NCBI GenBank assembly: GCA_004555535.1
Contig: SFHU01000003.1
Location: forward strand, 1-54,325
Length of the DNA: 54,325 nt
Origin: Clostridiales bacterium
Lineage (GTDB): Bacteria > Bacillota > Clostridia > Christensenellales > Aristaeellaceae
Direction: 5' to 3'
In this document: piece after piece, positions 32,904 through 43,030 of the stretch
Layout: every line of letters starts with the position of its first letter
Position numbering within the stretch: the stretch's first letter is position 1
Position numbers and translations under genes: made by a program
Notes under the pieces: generated by a model
Database searches by the model: none
Told to the model about the DNA's origin: nothing
What the model saw: only the letters and a program-made list of their open reading frames with translations

Positions 32904-32948
32904 GCCCGCTTCCCCATCCGGCAGAGCCGAATTGAAAGCCAACCAAAG

Positions 32949-32978
32949 AGGAAGATCGCTAAGCGGTCTTCCTTTTTT
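32949..32978 (+). terminator. Terminator of rpsA
   Basis: AGGAAGA/TCTTCCT outside and CGC/GCG inside, followed by six T. Confidence 0.88.
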
Positions 32979-33093
32979 GATCGCGCGCATAGAAGCCGGA
33001 GCGCCAAAGCAAACAAACGCTGCAAAACGGTAAAAAAAGAGCAGGTCGTGGCGACATTGTGCGGGCTAAAATGTATCTTTCGGCCGGTTTGAA

Positions 33094-33122
33094 TTGACTT
33101 TTCCCGGAGCGGGTCGTATCAT
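33094..33122 (+). promoter_or_regulatory. Promoter of ftsH
   Basis: TTGACT (33094-33099), 17-base spacer, TATCAT (33117-33122). Confidence 0.7.
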
Positions 33123-33171
33123 GATAGCATCACAAGCCGGGATGGGCGACCATCCCTGAAAGGAAAAAGCC

Positions 33172-35060
<1,889 letters not shown>

Positions 35061-35061
<1 letters not shown>

Positions 35062-35351
35062 TGGGCGCGCGCATCATGGGCGTCCTCTGGCTGCTCTGGC
35101 TGGCCGTCAACGCGCTGACCTTCTGCCTCTACGGCGTGGATAAGCGCCGCGCCAGACGGGGCAAATGGCGCATCCCCGAGCGGACGCTGCTGCTGCTGAC
35201 CTGGCTGATGGGCGGCATCGGGGCCTTTCTGGGCATGCGGACGTTCCGCCATAAGACGAAGCACCTCGCGTTTCAGATCAGCGCGCCCGCTGCGGCGCTG
35301 CTGAGCCTCGCCGTCATGCTCGCGGCGAGCGTGTGGCTGCTGTCGTGTTGA
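35061..35351 (+). CDS. DUF1294 membrane protein
   Basis: A 96-residue membrane protein with three hydrophobic segments around the family block YGVDKRRARRGKWRIPERTLL and the end GAFLGMRTFRHKTKH. The function is unknown. It is translationally coupled to ftsH (TGATG overlap), which hints at a linked membrane role, though members occur in many contexts. Confidence 0.88.
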
Positions 35352-35362
35352 CCTGCTTTTTA

Positions 35363-35430
35363 TTGCGCGAAGTGATAAAGGGAGTCTGAGGAATTGTATT
35401 CCCCAGACTCCCTTCTTTGCTTTGCGCGAA
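35363..35430. repeat. Solo hairpin related to the composite element
   Basis: AAGGGAGTCTG (35378-35388) pairs with CAGACTCCCTT (35404-35414). The hairpin is flanked by 9-bp direct repeats TTGCGCGAA (35363-35371, 35422-35430). The right end (CTTTGCGCG) matches the edge of composite copy 2. It also serves as a terminator between convergent genes. Confidence 0.65.
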
Positions 35431-35439
35431 TACTCAATT

Positions 35440-36564
35440 CTATGGCTGACAGGCGATGTGAACCTCCACCCGCCCGTTCTGGGCGGCGAACAGCCCCTGC
35501 GTCGTGGGCAGATAGCCCTCCGGGGTGACCTCGAGCCAGCCGGCCTCCGCCATGGCTTCAAGCTGGCGCGTCAGCCCTTCGGGAACAGGCTGCGCAAAGC
35601 GCGCCTCAAACAGGGAATGGAGCAGGCCCTGCGTGAGCCTCAGCCGCCCGAGGACGTATTCCTCCATCAGCTGCTCCGGGCTCAGGGGGAGGATCTGCGC
35701 CGTCTGCTTCTCAAAGTCGCCCGCGTTTTTGACGTACAGCGGCAGGTTGTTTGTGTTGCGCGTCATCACGCCCTCCAGGAGGCTGAGCGCGTTGACGCCC
35801 ATGCCGACGAACGGCGTGCCGTTCAGGCGCAGCGCGTCGAACAGGTATTCGTGCCCCGGAAGGCAGAAGTGCCCTGCGGCATAGTGGATGTAGCCGCTTG
35901 CGCGCAGGAACTCACAGGCGTGCGCGTACATCGCATAGCGCGCATCGTCGGACGGCATGCCCTCCGCGCCGGTCACGGCGAGCGGCTCGACGAGGATGTG
36001 CGCCGGGCGCATGATCGCGCAGGCGTGCAGCGTGTTATGCCAGGAGACGTCCGTCTGACCGGGAATGCTGTAGTGGATGGTCATGCCGATGTTGTTCACA
36101 TGGAACCTGCCCAGAAAGAGCATCGCGTTGCGCACGTCCTGCGCGGTGAACGGGCAGCCCAGCGCGGAAAGCTCGTCATCGTGGATGGAGCGCACCATCA
36201 GCTCCACGCGCGTCGGATGGCCGGAGGCGATGCCCGTCAGCGACGGCGTGCCGATGGTGTTGGGCAGGGCGTCATAGCTGACCTCCGCGCCGGGGGCCAT
36301 CGGGAGTGTGCGGCGCAGCAGCGAGAGGGTTTCCCCCAGCAGATCGGGGCTCATGACGCTGGCGCTGCCGCCGCCCAGGCGCACGGCGCGCACGACATAG
36401 CCGTCAAGCTCGCCCTCCCATGCGCGGATTTCCCGCTGCAGCGCGCGCAGATAAGCGTCCTTCTGCGCGTTGGTGCCGACCGCGCCGAACGCGGCGGAAT
36501 AGCGCTCCGGACGGATGCAGTAGGGAATGTGCAGATCGACGATCAGGGCCTGTTCGTTGGCCAT
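35440..36564 (-). CDS. HemW/HemN-like protein lacking the radical-SAM cysteine triad
   Basis: A 374-residue protein with the layout of HemW/coproporphyrinogen III dehydrogenase-like radical-SAM proteins: LHIPYC near the start, YLRALQREIRAW, RLGGGSASVMSP and a C-terminal HemN-type helical domain (LRLTQGLLHSLFE). In the family the start reads C-x3-C-x2-C to bind the 4Fe-4S cluster. Here the aligned residues are C, E and S, so only one of three ligands remains. Classical radical-SAM chemistry is therefore unlikely. A haem-carrying or scaffold role, or an altered cluster, is possible. GGAGG precedes ATG 36564. It is a single gene between two transcription units. Confidence 0.75.
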   Translation of the reverse strand: MANEQALIVDLHIPYCIRPERYSAAFGAVGTNAQKDAYLRALQREIRAWEGELDGYVVRAVRLGGGSASVMSPDLLGETLSLLRRTLPMAPGAEVSYDALPNTIGTPSLTGIASGHPTRVELMVRSIHDDELSALGCPFTAQDVRNAMLFLGRFHVNNIGMTIHYSIPGQTDVSWHNTLHACAIMRPAHILVEPLAVTGAEGMPSDDARYAMYAHACEFLRASGYIHYAAGHFCLPGHEYLFDALRLNGTPFVGMGVNALSLLEGVMTRNTNNLPLYVKNAGDFEKQTAQILPLSPEQLMEEYVLGRLRLTQGLLHSLFEARFAQPVPEGLTRQLEAMAEAGWLEVTPEGYLPTTQGLFAAQNGRVEVHIACQP

Positions 36565-36678
36565 GGGGGATTCCTCCTTCAGAACCGTACATGTACGTCA
36601 CACGTGCCGGGATTGATTATACGCTTTCCCGGGCGAAAAGGAAAGAGGGGCGCTTTTGCACCCCTCCGGTTTCATCGG

Positions 36679-38985
36679 TCAGGCCGGACCGGGGCCACCG
36701 GGGCCACCGCGCGCCGGAGCCTCCATGGGCTCGACCGGCTCGCCCAGGAACGCCTTGTCCGAGGCGACCTGATGGCCGGCAATCCAGCCGTGGGTCATCG
36801 CCATGCCGACGGAGTTGCCCGCGAACGGCGTGCTGTAGCCGAAGCCGTAGCGGCCGCCCAGGCAGTTGCCCGCCGCGTACAGGCCCTCGATGGGCTTCCA
36901 GTCGTGATCGACGACGTTCTGCGTCTCGTCGGTGACCAGGCCGCTCATGGTGACCATCATCGGTCTGGAGCTGTGGGAGGAGGCGCCGGTGCCGCCGAAG
37001 AACGGCGGGGTGTCGATCGGCACCATGTAGGCTGCTTCCTTGCCGTAGTCGGTGTCCGCGCCCGCATAGCAGAGCTCGTTGTAGCGCGCGATGGAGTCAA
37101 GGAAGTTCTGCTTCGCGGCGCCCTTGTAGCCCAGCAGATCAGCCAGCTCCTCGAGCGTGTTGGCGCAGTAGACGCTGCCGCTCATCATCGTGCGCTCGGC
37201 GAGGTTGGCGATGGTGACGGTGTTCTGCTGGCCCGGGACGCAGGCGTCCATGTCCTGCTCGATCTTGTCCCAGTAGTCCTGCATGCCGAAGTTCGGCGCG
37301 CCGTGGTCAAGCGGCGCGGCCTGCAGCGTCTTGCGCCAGTTGGCGTCGGTGACATAGCAGGTCAGGCCGGCGGGCTGGCGCAGGCCGACGGCGCCCATCT
37401 GCGCGATGGCGCCCTCGTTCATGAAGCGCTTGCCGCGCGCGTTGAGCATCAGCATCGGCGCCGTGCCCCACGGGCCGGACGCGCCGCCGCCGAGGGCCAT
37501 CCAGCCGCGCGGCGTCGGCTCGATCATGCCGCCCGCCCAGCAGCCCATCTTGTGGCCCGCGCCGTTGCGGGAGCCGGCAGAGGCCCAGGCATCCGCCGTC
37601 GCGCCGCTGCGCTCGGCCCATTCCATGCCCTCGTTGAGCAGCGCCCAGCACATCTGCGGATCGCCGATGAAGTCGCCCGCGCAGAGGATGACGCCCTTGG
37701 TGCAGTTGTAGCGGTAGTACTTGCCGTCCGCGTCCTTGGCATACAGGCCGATGACCTTCTTGTTCTCGTCCTGGATGAGCTTGATGCCCTCGCGGCCGAA
37801 ATCCCACGTGGAGCCCGCGCTCTCCTGAACGTAGCGGACGATGTACTTGTGGATGTACTCGATGTTGTTGCCCTGATAGCCGTAGAACTGCGCGTTGCAG
37901 GGCCAGGTCAGGTAGTCGCCGCAGCGAATCGGATAGGAGGTCTTCTGCTGGCCGTAGGCGGCCTGCGTGTTGCACAGCGGATACTTGAACATGTCGCTCA
38001 TGTCGAAGTAGCCCTCGGAGGGCGCCGGCTCGCCGTTGACCCACTGGTCGCCCGTGGCGCCGTCGCCGGTGGCCGTGGGCACGATGACCGCCGTGTTCTT
38101 CATGAAGACGTGGCTGTCATCCGCCTTGCGCGCGGCCTCGTAGGAATCATAGATCTCCTGATAGCGGTCGAACATCGGGCCGGAATACTGCACGAAGTTC
38201 TTGATGATCTCCGGGTTCACGCGGCCCGCGGCGCGCTTGCAGAACTCCGCGGTGATCGTGCCGGTGTCGTACGGGCCGTAGCCGCGGCCGACCAGCAGCT
38301 TGGAGTTGACGTGGCCGATGTCCTCGCCGTACCAGCCGCCCATGTTGGAGCCGGTGCCCTCGGTATCCACGAAGTTCTCCCACTTCTGCTTTTCCACGAC
38401 CGCCACGGTCGCGCCCTCGTCCACGGCGCCGAACGCCGCGCCGATGCCGGCATGGCCGCCGCCCAGCACGATGACGTCGAACGTGCCGGCGTCCTCATAG
38501 ACCTCCGGATCCGCCGGGGCCTCGCCCAGCCAGTCGCCCGGGCCGCAGTAGCCCTCGACGCGGCCGGTCACGGCCTTCGTCTCCGGCGCCTCCACCTCGG
38601 TGCCGGTGGCCTGCGCGATGCACTCCGCCACGCACGCCTGAATCGCGCCCACGGACGCCACCAGCGTGCAGCTGGTCACGGCGTCCACCTCAGCGCCCTG
38701 GCCCTCGACGATGGCCGCGGCCATTTTGGCCTTGAGCTCGTCGGTCAGCAGGTCCTGCGCGCCGGAGGACTTGATTTCACACGCGGTGATTGCGTCGGCG
38801 GAGAAGGTCATGGTCACGCCGATGTCGGCGTAGGAGATGGACTTTTCCGCGGTGTAGGTGCCGGGGGTGTACTTGTCCTGGTTTTCCGCCTTGGCGCTCT
38901 GGCCGAAGAGCCCGAGCATCGCGACGCCCGTGCCCGTGGCCGCGGCGCTCTTGAGAAAGTCGCGGCGGGAGAGTTTCACACTCAT
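36679..38985 (-). CDS. Tat-exported flavoprotein reductase with FMN-binding domain (fumarate/urocanate reductase type)
   Basis: A 768-residue extracytoplasmic flavoenzyme. The Tat signal SRRDFLK (residues 6-12) and a hydrophobic stretch open the protein. Residues about 40-115 are an FMN_bind domain with DAVTSCT near residue 97, the site where ApbE-type enzymes attach FMN to Thr/Ser. From about 165 an FAD_binding_2 domain begins with VLGGGHAGIGAA and ends with AAGNCLGGRYGFGYS. Relatives reduce fumarate, urocanate, acrylate or similar enoates as electron acceptors; the substrate here is not readable. It diverges from a LytTR two-component system that probably controls it. AGGAGG precedes ATG 38985; an ATG seven codons earlier would add residues before the Tat motif. 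Confidence 0.9.
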   Translation of the reverse strand: MSVKLSRRDFLKSAAATGTGVAMLGLFGQSAKAENQDKYTPGTYTAEKSISYADIGVTMTFSADAITACEIKSSGAQDLLTDELKAKMAAAIVEGQGAEVDAVTSCTLVASVGAIQACVAECIAQATGTEVEAPETKAVTGRVEGYCGPGDWLGEAPADPEVYEDAGTFDVIVLGGGHAGIGAAFGAVDEGATVAVVEKQKWENFVDTEGTGSNMGGWYGEDIGHVNSKLLVGRGYGPYDTGTITAEFCKRAAGRVNPEIIKNFVQYSGPMFDRYQEIYDSYEAARKADDSHVFMKNTAVIVPTATGDGATGDQWVNGEPAPSEGYFDMSDMFKYPLCNTQAAYGQQKTSYPIRCGDYLTWPCNAQFYGYQGNNIEYIHKYIVRYVQESAGSTWDFGREGIKLIQDENKKVIGLYAKDADGKYYRYNCTKGVILCAGDFIGDPQMCWALLNEGMEWAERSGATADAWASAGSRNGAGHKMGCWAGGMIEPTPRGWMALGGGASGPWGTAPMLMLNARGKRFMNEGAIAQMGAVGLRQPAGLTCYVTDANWRKTLQAAPLDHGAPNFGMQDYWDKIEQDMDACVPGQQNTVTIANLAERTMMSGSVYCANTLEELADLLGYKGAAKQNFLDSIARYNELCYAGADTDYGKEAAYMVPIDTPPFFGGTGASSHSSRPMMVTMSGLVTDETQNVVDHDWKPIEGLYAAGNCLGGRYGFGYSTPFAGNSVGMAMTHGWIAGHQVASDKAFLGEPVEPMEAPARGGPGGPGPA

Positions 38986-39050
38986 GGGGGTACCTCCTTT
39001 TCGCAATATGAACGGGATGTGACAGCCCCAACGGGCTGCTGTTAGAAAAA

Positions 39051-39056
39051 ATTATA
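39051..39056 (-). promoter_or_regulatory. Extended -10 of the flavoprotein reductase promoter
   Basis: Minus strand TTTTGCTATAAT has TATAAT at 39056-39051 preceded by TGC. No consensus -35 is found 17 bases upstream (GGCGGA), as in activator-dependent promoters. Confidence 0.45.
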
Positions 39057-39091
39057 GCAAAATCGCCGCCCGTTCCGCCATCGTTTTACCT

Positions 39092-39140
39092 AATCGGGCG
39101 ATTTTTGCGCTCAATTGGGCAATTCTTTGTCAAATCGGGC
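39092..39140 (+). promoter_or_regulatory. Three direct repeats, probable LytTR binding sites
   Basis: AATCGGGC (39092-39099), AATTGGGC (39113-39120) and AATCGGGC (39133-39140), spaced 21 and 20 bases, two helical turns. LytTR regulators bind paired direct repeats with this spacing. The last repeat abuts the -35 position of the response regulator promoter. Confidence 0.65.
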
Positions 39141-39162
39141 ATGCGGACGGTTTCCAATGTGC

Positions 39163-39168
39163 TATAAT
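39163..39168 (+). promoter_or_regulatory. -10 of the two-component operon promoter
   Basis: A perfect TATAAT preceded by TGTGC, with no recognisable -35; the third direct repeat occupies that place. This suggests autoactivation. Confidence 0.5.
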
Positions 39169-39210
39169 CAATTAACAGGCGTTTTTTTGCCGGAGAGGGG
39201 AGGCCCCAAT

Positions 39211-39924
39211 ATGCTGCGTATAGCCGTCGTGGAAGACGAGGAGGAACAGCTCCGGCAGATCGCCGCGCAGGTTTGCCGCGTGGTGGAGGCGCATGGGCTT
39301 CAGGCGCAGATTGAGGCCTTTTCCGGTGCGCAGCCCCTGCTGGACGGCTATGCCGCCGGGAAGCGGATGGACCTCATCCTGCTGGATATCCAGATGCCCG
39401 GCATGGACGGCATGGCCGCCGCGTCCGCGCTGCGCGCGCTGGACGATGAGGTGCTGATCGTGTTTGTGACGAGCATGGCGCAGTACGCGCTGCAGGGCTA
39501 CAAGGTGAACGCCTTTGACTTCCTGGTCAAGCCCCTGACGCAGGAGGCGGCGGAGGCCTGCCTGCACCGCGCGCTCCGGCGGCTCAGACGGCGGGCGCCC
39601 GCCAGCCTGCGCGTGCGCTGCGGGGCGGAGATGCGCATCGTGCCGGTGAAGCAGATCCTGTTTGCGGAATACCGCGACCACCGCACGCTGCTGCGCACCC
39701 GGGAGGAGGAGATCCCCTGCGCGGGCACGATCAGCAGCATCGAGGAGCAGCTCCTGCCGCACGGCTTTTTCCGCTGCCATTCGGCGTTCGTGGTCAACTT
39801 GGCGATGGTGGAGCGGCTCGAGGGCGCGGATCTGTTTGTCGGCGGCTATCCGGTGCCGCTGAGCAAGCACAGAAGGAAGCAGTTCCTCTCCGCGCTGGCC
39901 GCCTACTGGGGAGAGAGGGGGTGA
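39211..39924 (+). CDS. LytTR-family response regulator
   Basis: A 237-residue regulator. Receiver domain residues 1-120: acidic VVEDEEE at the start, phospho-acceptor D59 in LLDIQMPGMDG and K107 in FLVKPL. The LytTR DNA-binding domain fills about 135-235 (FAEYRDHRTLLRT, HGFFRCHSAFVVNL). ATG 39211 follows GAGAGGGGAGG. The sensor kinase gene overlaps its stop (GTGA). It probably acts on the direct repeats in front of it. Confidence 0.92.
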   Translation: MLRIAVVEDEEEQLRQIAAQVCRVVEAHGLQAQIEAFSGAQPLLDGYAAGKRMDLILLDIQMPGMDGMAAASALRALDDEVLIVFVTSMAQYALQGYKVNAFDFLVKPLTQEAAEACLHRALRRLRRRAPASLRVRCGAEMRIVPVKQILFAEYRDHRTLLRTREEEIPCAGTISSIEEQLLPHGFFRCHSAFVVNLAMVERLEGADLFVGGYPVPLSKHRRKQFLSALAAYWGERG

Positions 39925-41252
39925 ACGGCGTGAGGCTGATCGTATCCATGGTGATCACGTCGCTGCTGCTGGCCGTCAGCCAGGTCGGCCTGCTCGCCCT
40001 GATCTTCCGCCCGGACAAGGGAATGGCCTGGCAGAAAAGGGCGGCGCTCTTCGTGCTCGCGGTGCTGCTTTGCACGCTGGCCCGGTGCCTGGAGACGATG
40101 GAGGGGCTGGCGCGCTATGCCAGCTGGCTGATGCTGCTGGCGGTGCTGAGCGCGGCGGCGGTGCTGTGGACGCGCGCGCGGGGGAACATGGCCCGCGGCG
40201 TGGCGCAGCGCGTGCTGTGCTTCTTTCTGCTGACGGAGGGCGCGACGCTGGGGCTGAGCTATCTGTGCGTCACGTGCATCGGCGTGGATCCCGTCCGCGG
40301 CGCAGGGCTGCCCGTGCAGGTGGTCGCCATCATGGCGCAGACGGCGCTGTTCGCGCTGCTGCTGATGCTCGCCTGGAGGCGCTTTCCGCCGGAGATCTGC
40401 GCGGACGCGAGCAGCCTGCAGCTCGGCCTGCTCTCCGCGATGCCCTATCTGTTTTGCAGCCAGATCACCTACTGGCTGCCCGTCGCCCCGATTGAGGTGC
40501 CCGCCGCCGTACCGATGACCATGGCGGTCAGCTGCGTGCTGGCCTACCTGCTCATCACCAGCATGGAGCAGCGGCTCTACGCGGAGAAGGAGCGCCACCA
40601 GGCGCTGGCCCAGAAGCACATGGCGGAGCTGCGCCAGCAGCAGTATGTCTGCCGCAGGGACAGCATGGAGACCGTGCGCCGCTATTACCACGACATGAAG
40701 AACCTGCTGCTGTACCTGGAGCGCACGACCTCGGGCCGCGAGGAGATCAAGGCGCAGGTGCGGCAGATCATCGAGGATACGCGGGACTATGAGACGATTC
40801 TGGATACCGGCAACGAAGCGGCCGACATCCTGCTGAGCGAGAAGATGACGCTGTGCACCCGGGAGGGCATTTCCTGCTCCGCGATGGTGGACGGCGCGCT
40901 GCTCTCGTTCATTGCGGAGATTGACCTGGTGACCATTCTGGGCAACGTGCTGGACAACGCTATCGAGGCCTGCCTGCTGATGCCCCGGGCGAGCGCGCGC
41001 TATGTCCATATCCGCACGCGCGAGACGCCGGGCTTCATCCTGCTGCACGCGGTGAACAGCTGCACCGGACAGGCGCGCATGCAGGACGGGCGCTTCCTGT
41101 CGCTCAAGAAGGACGCGGAGAACCACGGCCTTGGCTTGTCCAGCATCCAGCGCGCGGCGGAGAAATACGGCGGGGAGATGGCCTGCAGCATGGAGGATGG
41201 GGAATTCTCCCTCTCTCTGGTGTTTCCGCGCGGCGAAACAGATCCCCTGTAA
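39921..41252 (+). CDS. Sensor histidine kinase, GHKL/AgrC type
   Basis: A 443-residue membrane kinase. Six to seven hydrophobic segments fill residues 1-215, with no sizeable outside domain. A coiled stretch follows, then the phospho-acceptor His in YYHDMKN near residue 257 and a GHKL ATPase with N-box NVLDNAIEAC and HGLGLSSIQR. This is the build of peptide- or membrane-sensing kinases paired with LytTR regulators. No propeptide gene (AgrD-like) is seen nearby. GTG 39921 overlaps the response regulator stop. Confidence 0.9.
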   Translation: MNGVRLIVSMVITSLLLAVSQVGLLALIFRPDKGMAWQKRAALFVLAVLLCTLARCLETMEGLARYASWLMLLAVLSAAAVLWTRARGNMARGVAQRVLCFFLLTEGATLGLSYLCVTCIGVDPVRGAGLPVQVVAIMAQTALFALLLMLAWRRFPPEICADASSLQLGLLSAMPYLFCSQITYWLPVAPIEVPAAVPMTMAVSCVLAYLLITSMEQRLYAEKERHQALAQKHMAELRQQQYVCRRDSMETVRRYYHDMKNLLLYLERTTSGREEIKAQVRQIIEDTRDYETILDTGNEAADILLSEKMTLCTREGISCSAMVDGALLSFIAEIDLVTILGNVLDNAIEACLLMPRASARYVHIRTRETPGFILLHAVNSCTGQARMQDGRFLSLKKDAENHGLGLSSIQRAAEKYGGEMACSMEDGEFSLSLVFPRGETDPL

Positions 41253-41266
41253 AGTGGCTTTCTTCA

Positions 41267-41390
41267 GCGCGAAGCGAAGAAGGGGCTTGGGGATGAAATC
41301 CCCAAGCGGGTCATAGGGCGGCCGCCCTAACGTTCCAAATGATAAAAAAGCAGTCTCAGAGCGGGCGGCAAAGCGGCCTACGATTGAGAC
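41267..41390. repeat. Composite hairpin element, copy 3
   Basis: Edge GCGCGAAGCGAAG, hairpin CTTGGGGA/TCCCCAAG (41286-41306), hairpin TAGGGC/GCCCTA (41314-41329) and the 38-bp GTCTCA...TGAGAC hairpin (41353-41390). It is in the same orientation as copy 1 and inverted relative to copies 2 and 4. Confidence 0.85.
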
Positions 41391-41448
41391 GGAGCTGGTA
41401 TGCAGGGTGAGAATTCAAACGGAAACCAAAACCGCAGACAGACGCACA

Positions 41449-41474
41449 GCAGGGCCGCCCGAAGGCGGCCCTGC
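41449..41474. terminator. Terminator of the met operon
   Basis: GCAGGGCCGCC (41449-41459), loop CGAA, GGCGGCCCTGC (41464-41474), a perfect 11-bp stem between convergent units. T-runs are modest on both sides. Confidence 0.75.
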
Positions 41475-41504
41475 TTCATTTGTACGGTTTTCCGATGGCT
41501 TTTC

Positions 41505-42287
41505 TCACTTCGTCGGGACGACGGCGGTGCCGTAGGTCTCGGTGATGAAGTTCACGATCGCGTCGCTCTGGAGCACCTCGACCAGGGTCTTGAGCTCCTC
41601 GCGGTCGTCGCCCTCGCGGATGGCGACGATGTTCGGATAGGCGACCTCGGTGCCCTCCACGGCGATGGCGGTGCCGACGACGTCAGGGCCGGCCTGCAGC
41701 GCGTAGTTGGAGTTGATGACGCCGAAGTCCACGTCGGCCAGCTGGCGCGGAACCTGCGCAGCCTCAACCTCGACGATCTCGATGTTGTGCGGGTTCTCGG
41801 CGATGTCCAGCGCGGTCGCGGTCTGGCCGGCCTCGGCGGAGAGGGTGATGATGCCCTGGGCCTGCAGCAGCGCCAGCGCGCGGGACTCGTTGGTGGTGTC
41901 GTTGGGCACGGCGATGGTCACGCCGTCCGGGATGTTCGCCAGATCGGAGGACTTGCCCGCGTAGATGCCCATCGGCTCATAGTGGACAGCGCCCGCGCTC
42001 ACCAGATGGGTGCCGTTGCTGGCGTTGAAGTCCTCGAGGTAGGGAATGTGCTGGAAGTAGTTCGCGTCCAGGTCCCCGCTCTCGAGCTGGAGGTTCGGCT
42101 GGACATAGTCGTCAAAGATGACGATCTCGAGCTCGATGCCCTTCTCCTCGAGAAGCGGCTTCGCGGCTTCCAGAATCTCCGCGTGCGGGGTGGAGGAAGC
42201 GCCGACGACGAGCTTGGTGGCGGCGCTGGCGACGCCGAAGGAGGCGATCAGCGCGAGGGCGAGAACGAGGGCAAACAGCTTTTTCAT
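41505..42287 (-). CDS. metQ: Methionine ABC importer binding protein, MetQ/NlpA family
   Basis: A 260-residue binding protein. KLVVGASSTPHAEILEAA at the mature start and YFQHIPYLEDFN are standard for MetQ, which binds methionine and its analogues. The signal peptide ends FGVASA-ATK with no lipobox cysteine, whereas MetQ of Gram-positive bacteria is normally a lipoprotein. It may be anchored by an uncleaved signal or released. It is the last gene of metN-metI-metQ, 77 bases after metI, with its own AAGGAGAG site. Confidence 0.92.
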   Translation of the reverse strand: MKKLFALVLALALIASFGVASAATKLVVGASSTPHAEILEAAKPLLEEKGIELEIVIFDDYVQPNLQLESGDLDANYFQHIPYLEDFNASNGTHLVSAGAVHYEPMGIYAGKSSDLANIPDGVTIAVPNDTTNESRALALLQAQGIITLSAEAGQTATALDIAENPHNIEIVEVEAAQVPRQLADVDFGVINSNYALQAGPDVVGTAIAVEGTEVAYPNIVAIREGDDREELKTLVEVLQSDAIVNFITETYGTAVVPTK

Positions 42288-42364
42288 GGTGAATCTCTCT
42301 CCTTTTATGGATGAATTGGGTTATAGATAAGCAGGAATGATTGATCTTGAAGGAAGGCGGGCCG

Positions 42365-43030
42365 TCACTCGCGGATGCGTTTGTCGGTCTTGCGGGAGAT
42401 GTACATGCCGACGAGCTGGATGATCTGCATCAGGATGATGAGCAGGATGACCGTCACGATGAGCACGTCGGATTGGTAGCGGTTGTAGCCGTAGCTGATG
42501 GCGATCTGGCCCAGACCGCCGCCGCCGATGGCGCCGGACATCGCGCTGTAGCCGAGGATGGTGCCGGAGGAGATCGTCGCGCCGACGATCAGCGAGGTCT
42601 TTGCCTCCGGAATGAGCACCTTGAAGATGATCGTCGGGATCGAGGCACCCATCGACTGGGCCGCTTCGATGACGCCGGGGTCGACCTCGAGCAGCGAGCT
42701 TTCGATCATGCGGGCGACGTAGGGCGCGGCCGCGATGACCAGAGGGACGATGGTCGCCGTCGAGCCGTAGGCCTTGCCCGCGATCAGGCGGGTCAGCGGG
42801 ATGACGAGGATCATCAGGATCAGGAACGGGATGGAGCGGAAGATGTTGACGACGGCGTCGAGCACCCGGTAGAGCAGGGGCCGCGGCGCCAGGCCGCCGG
42901 ACGAGGTCAGCACGAGCAGAATCGCCAGCGGGAAGCCCAGCAGATACGCGAACAGCGTCGAGACGGTGGTCATGTACAGCGTGTCCTTGACGCCGCCGAG
43001 CATCAGGGGAATCATCTTTTCAATGGGCAT
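42365..43030 (-). CDS. metI: Methionine ABC importer permease
   Basis: A 221-residue permease with five membrane segments and the coupling loop EAAQSMGASIPTIIFKVLIPEA. GAIGGGGLGQIAISYGY is typical of MetI. The first 11 bases overlap the end of metN, and GGAGG lies inside metN before ATG 43030. Confidence 0.95.
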   Translation of the reverse strand: MPIEKMIPLMLGGVKDTLYMTTVSTLFAYLLGFPLAILLVLTSSGGLAPRPLLYRVLDAVVNIFRSIPFLILMILVIPLTRLIAGKAYGSTATIVPLVIAAAPYVARMIESSLLEVDPGVIEAAQSMGASIPTIIFKVLIPEAKTSLIVGATISSGTILGYSAMSGAIGGGGLGQIAISYGYNRYQSDVLIVTVILLIILMQIIQLVGMYISRKTDKRIRE

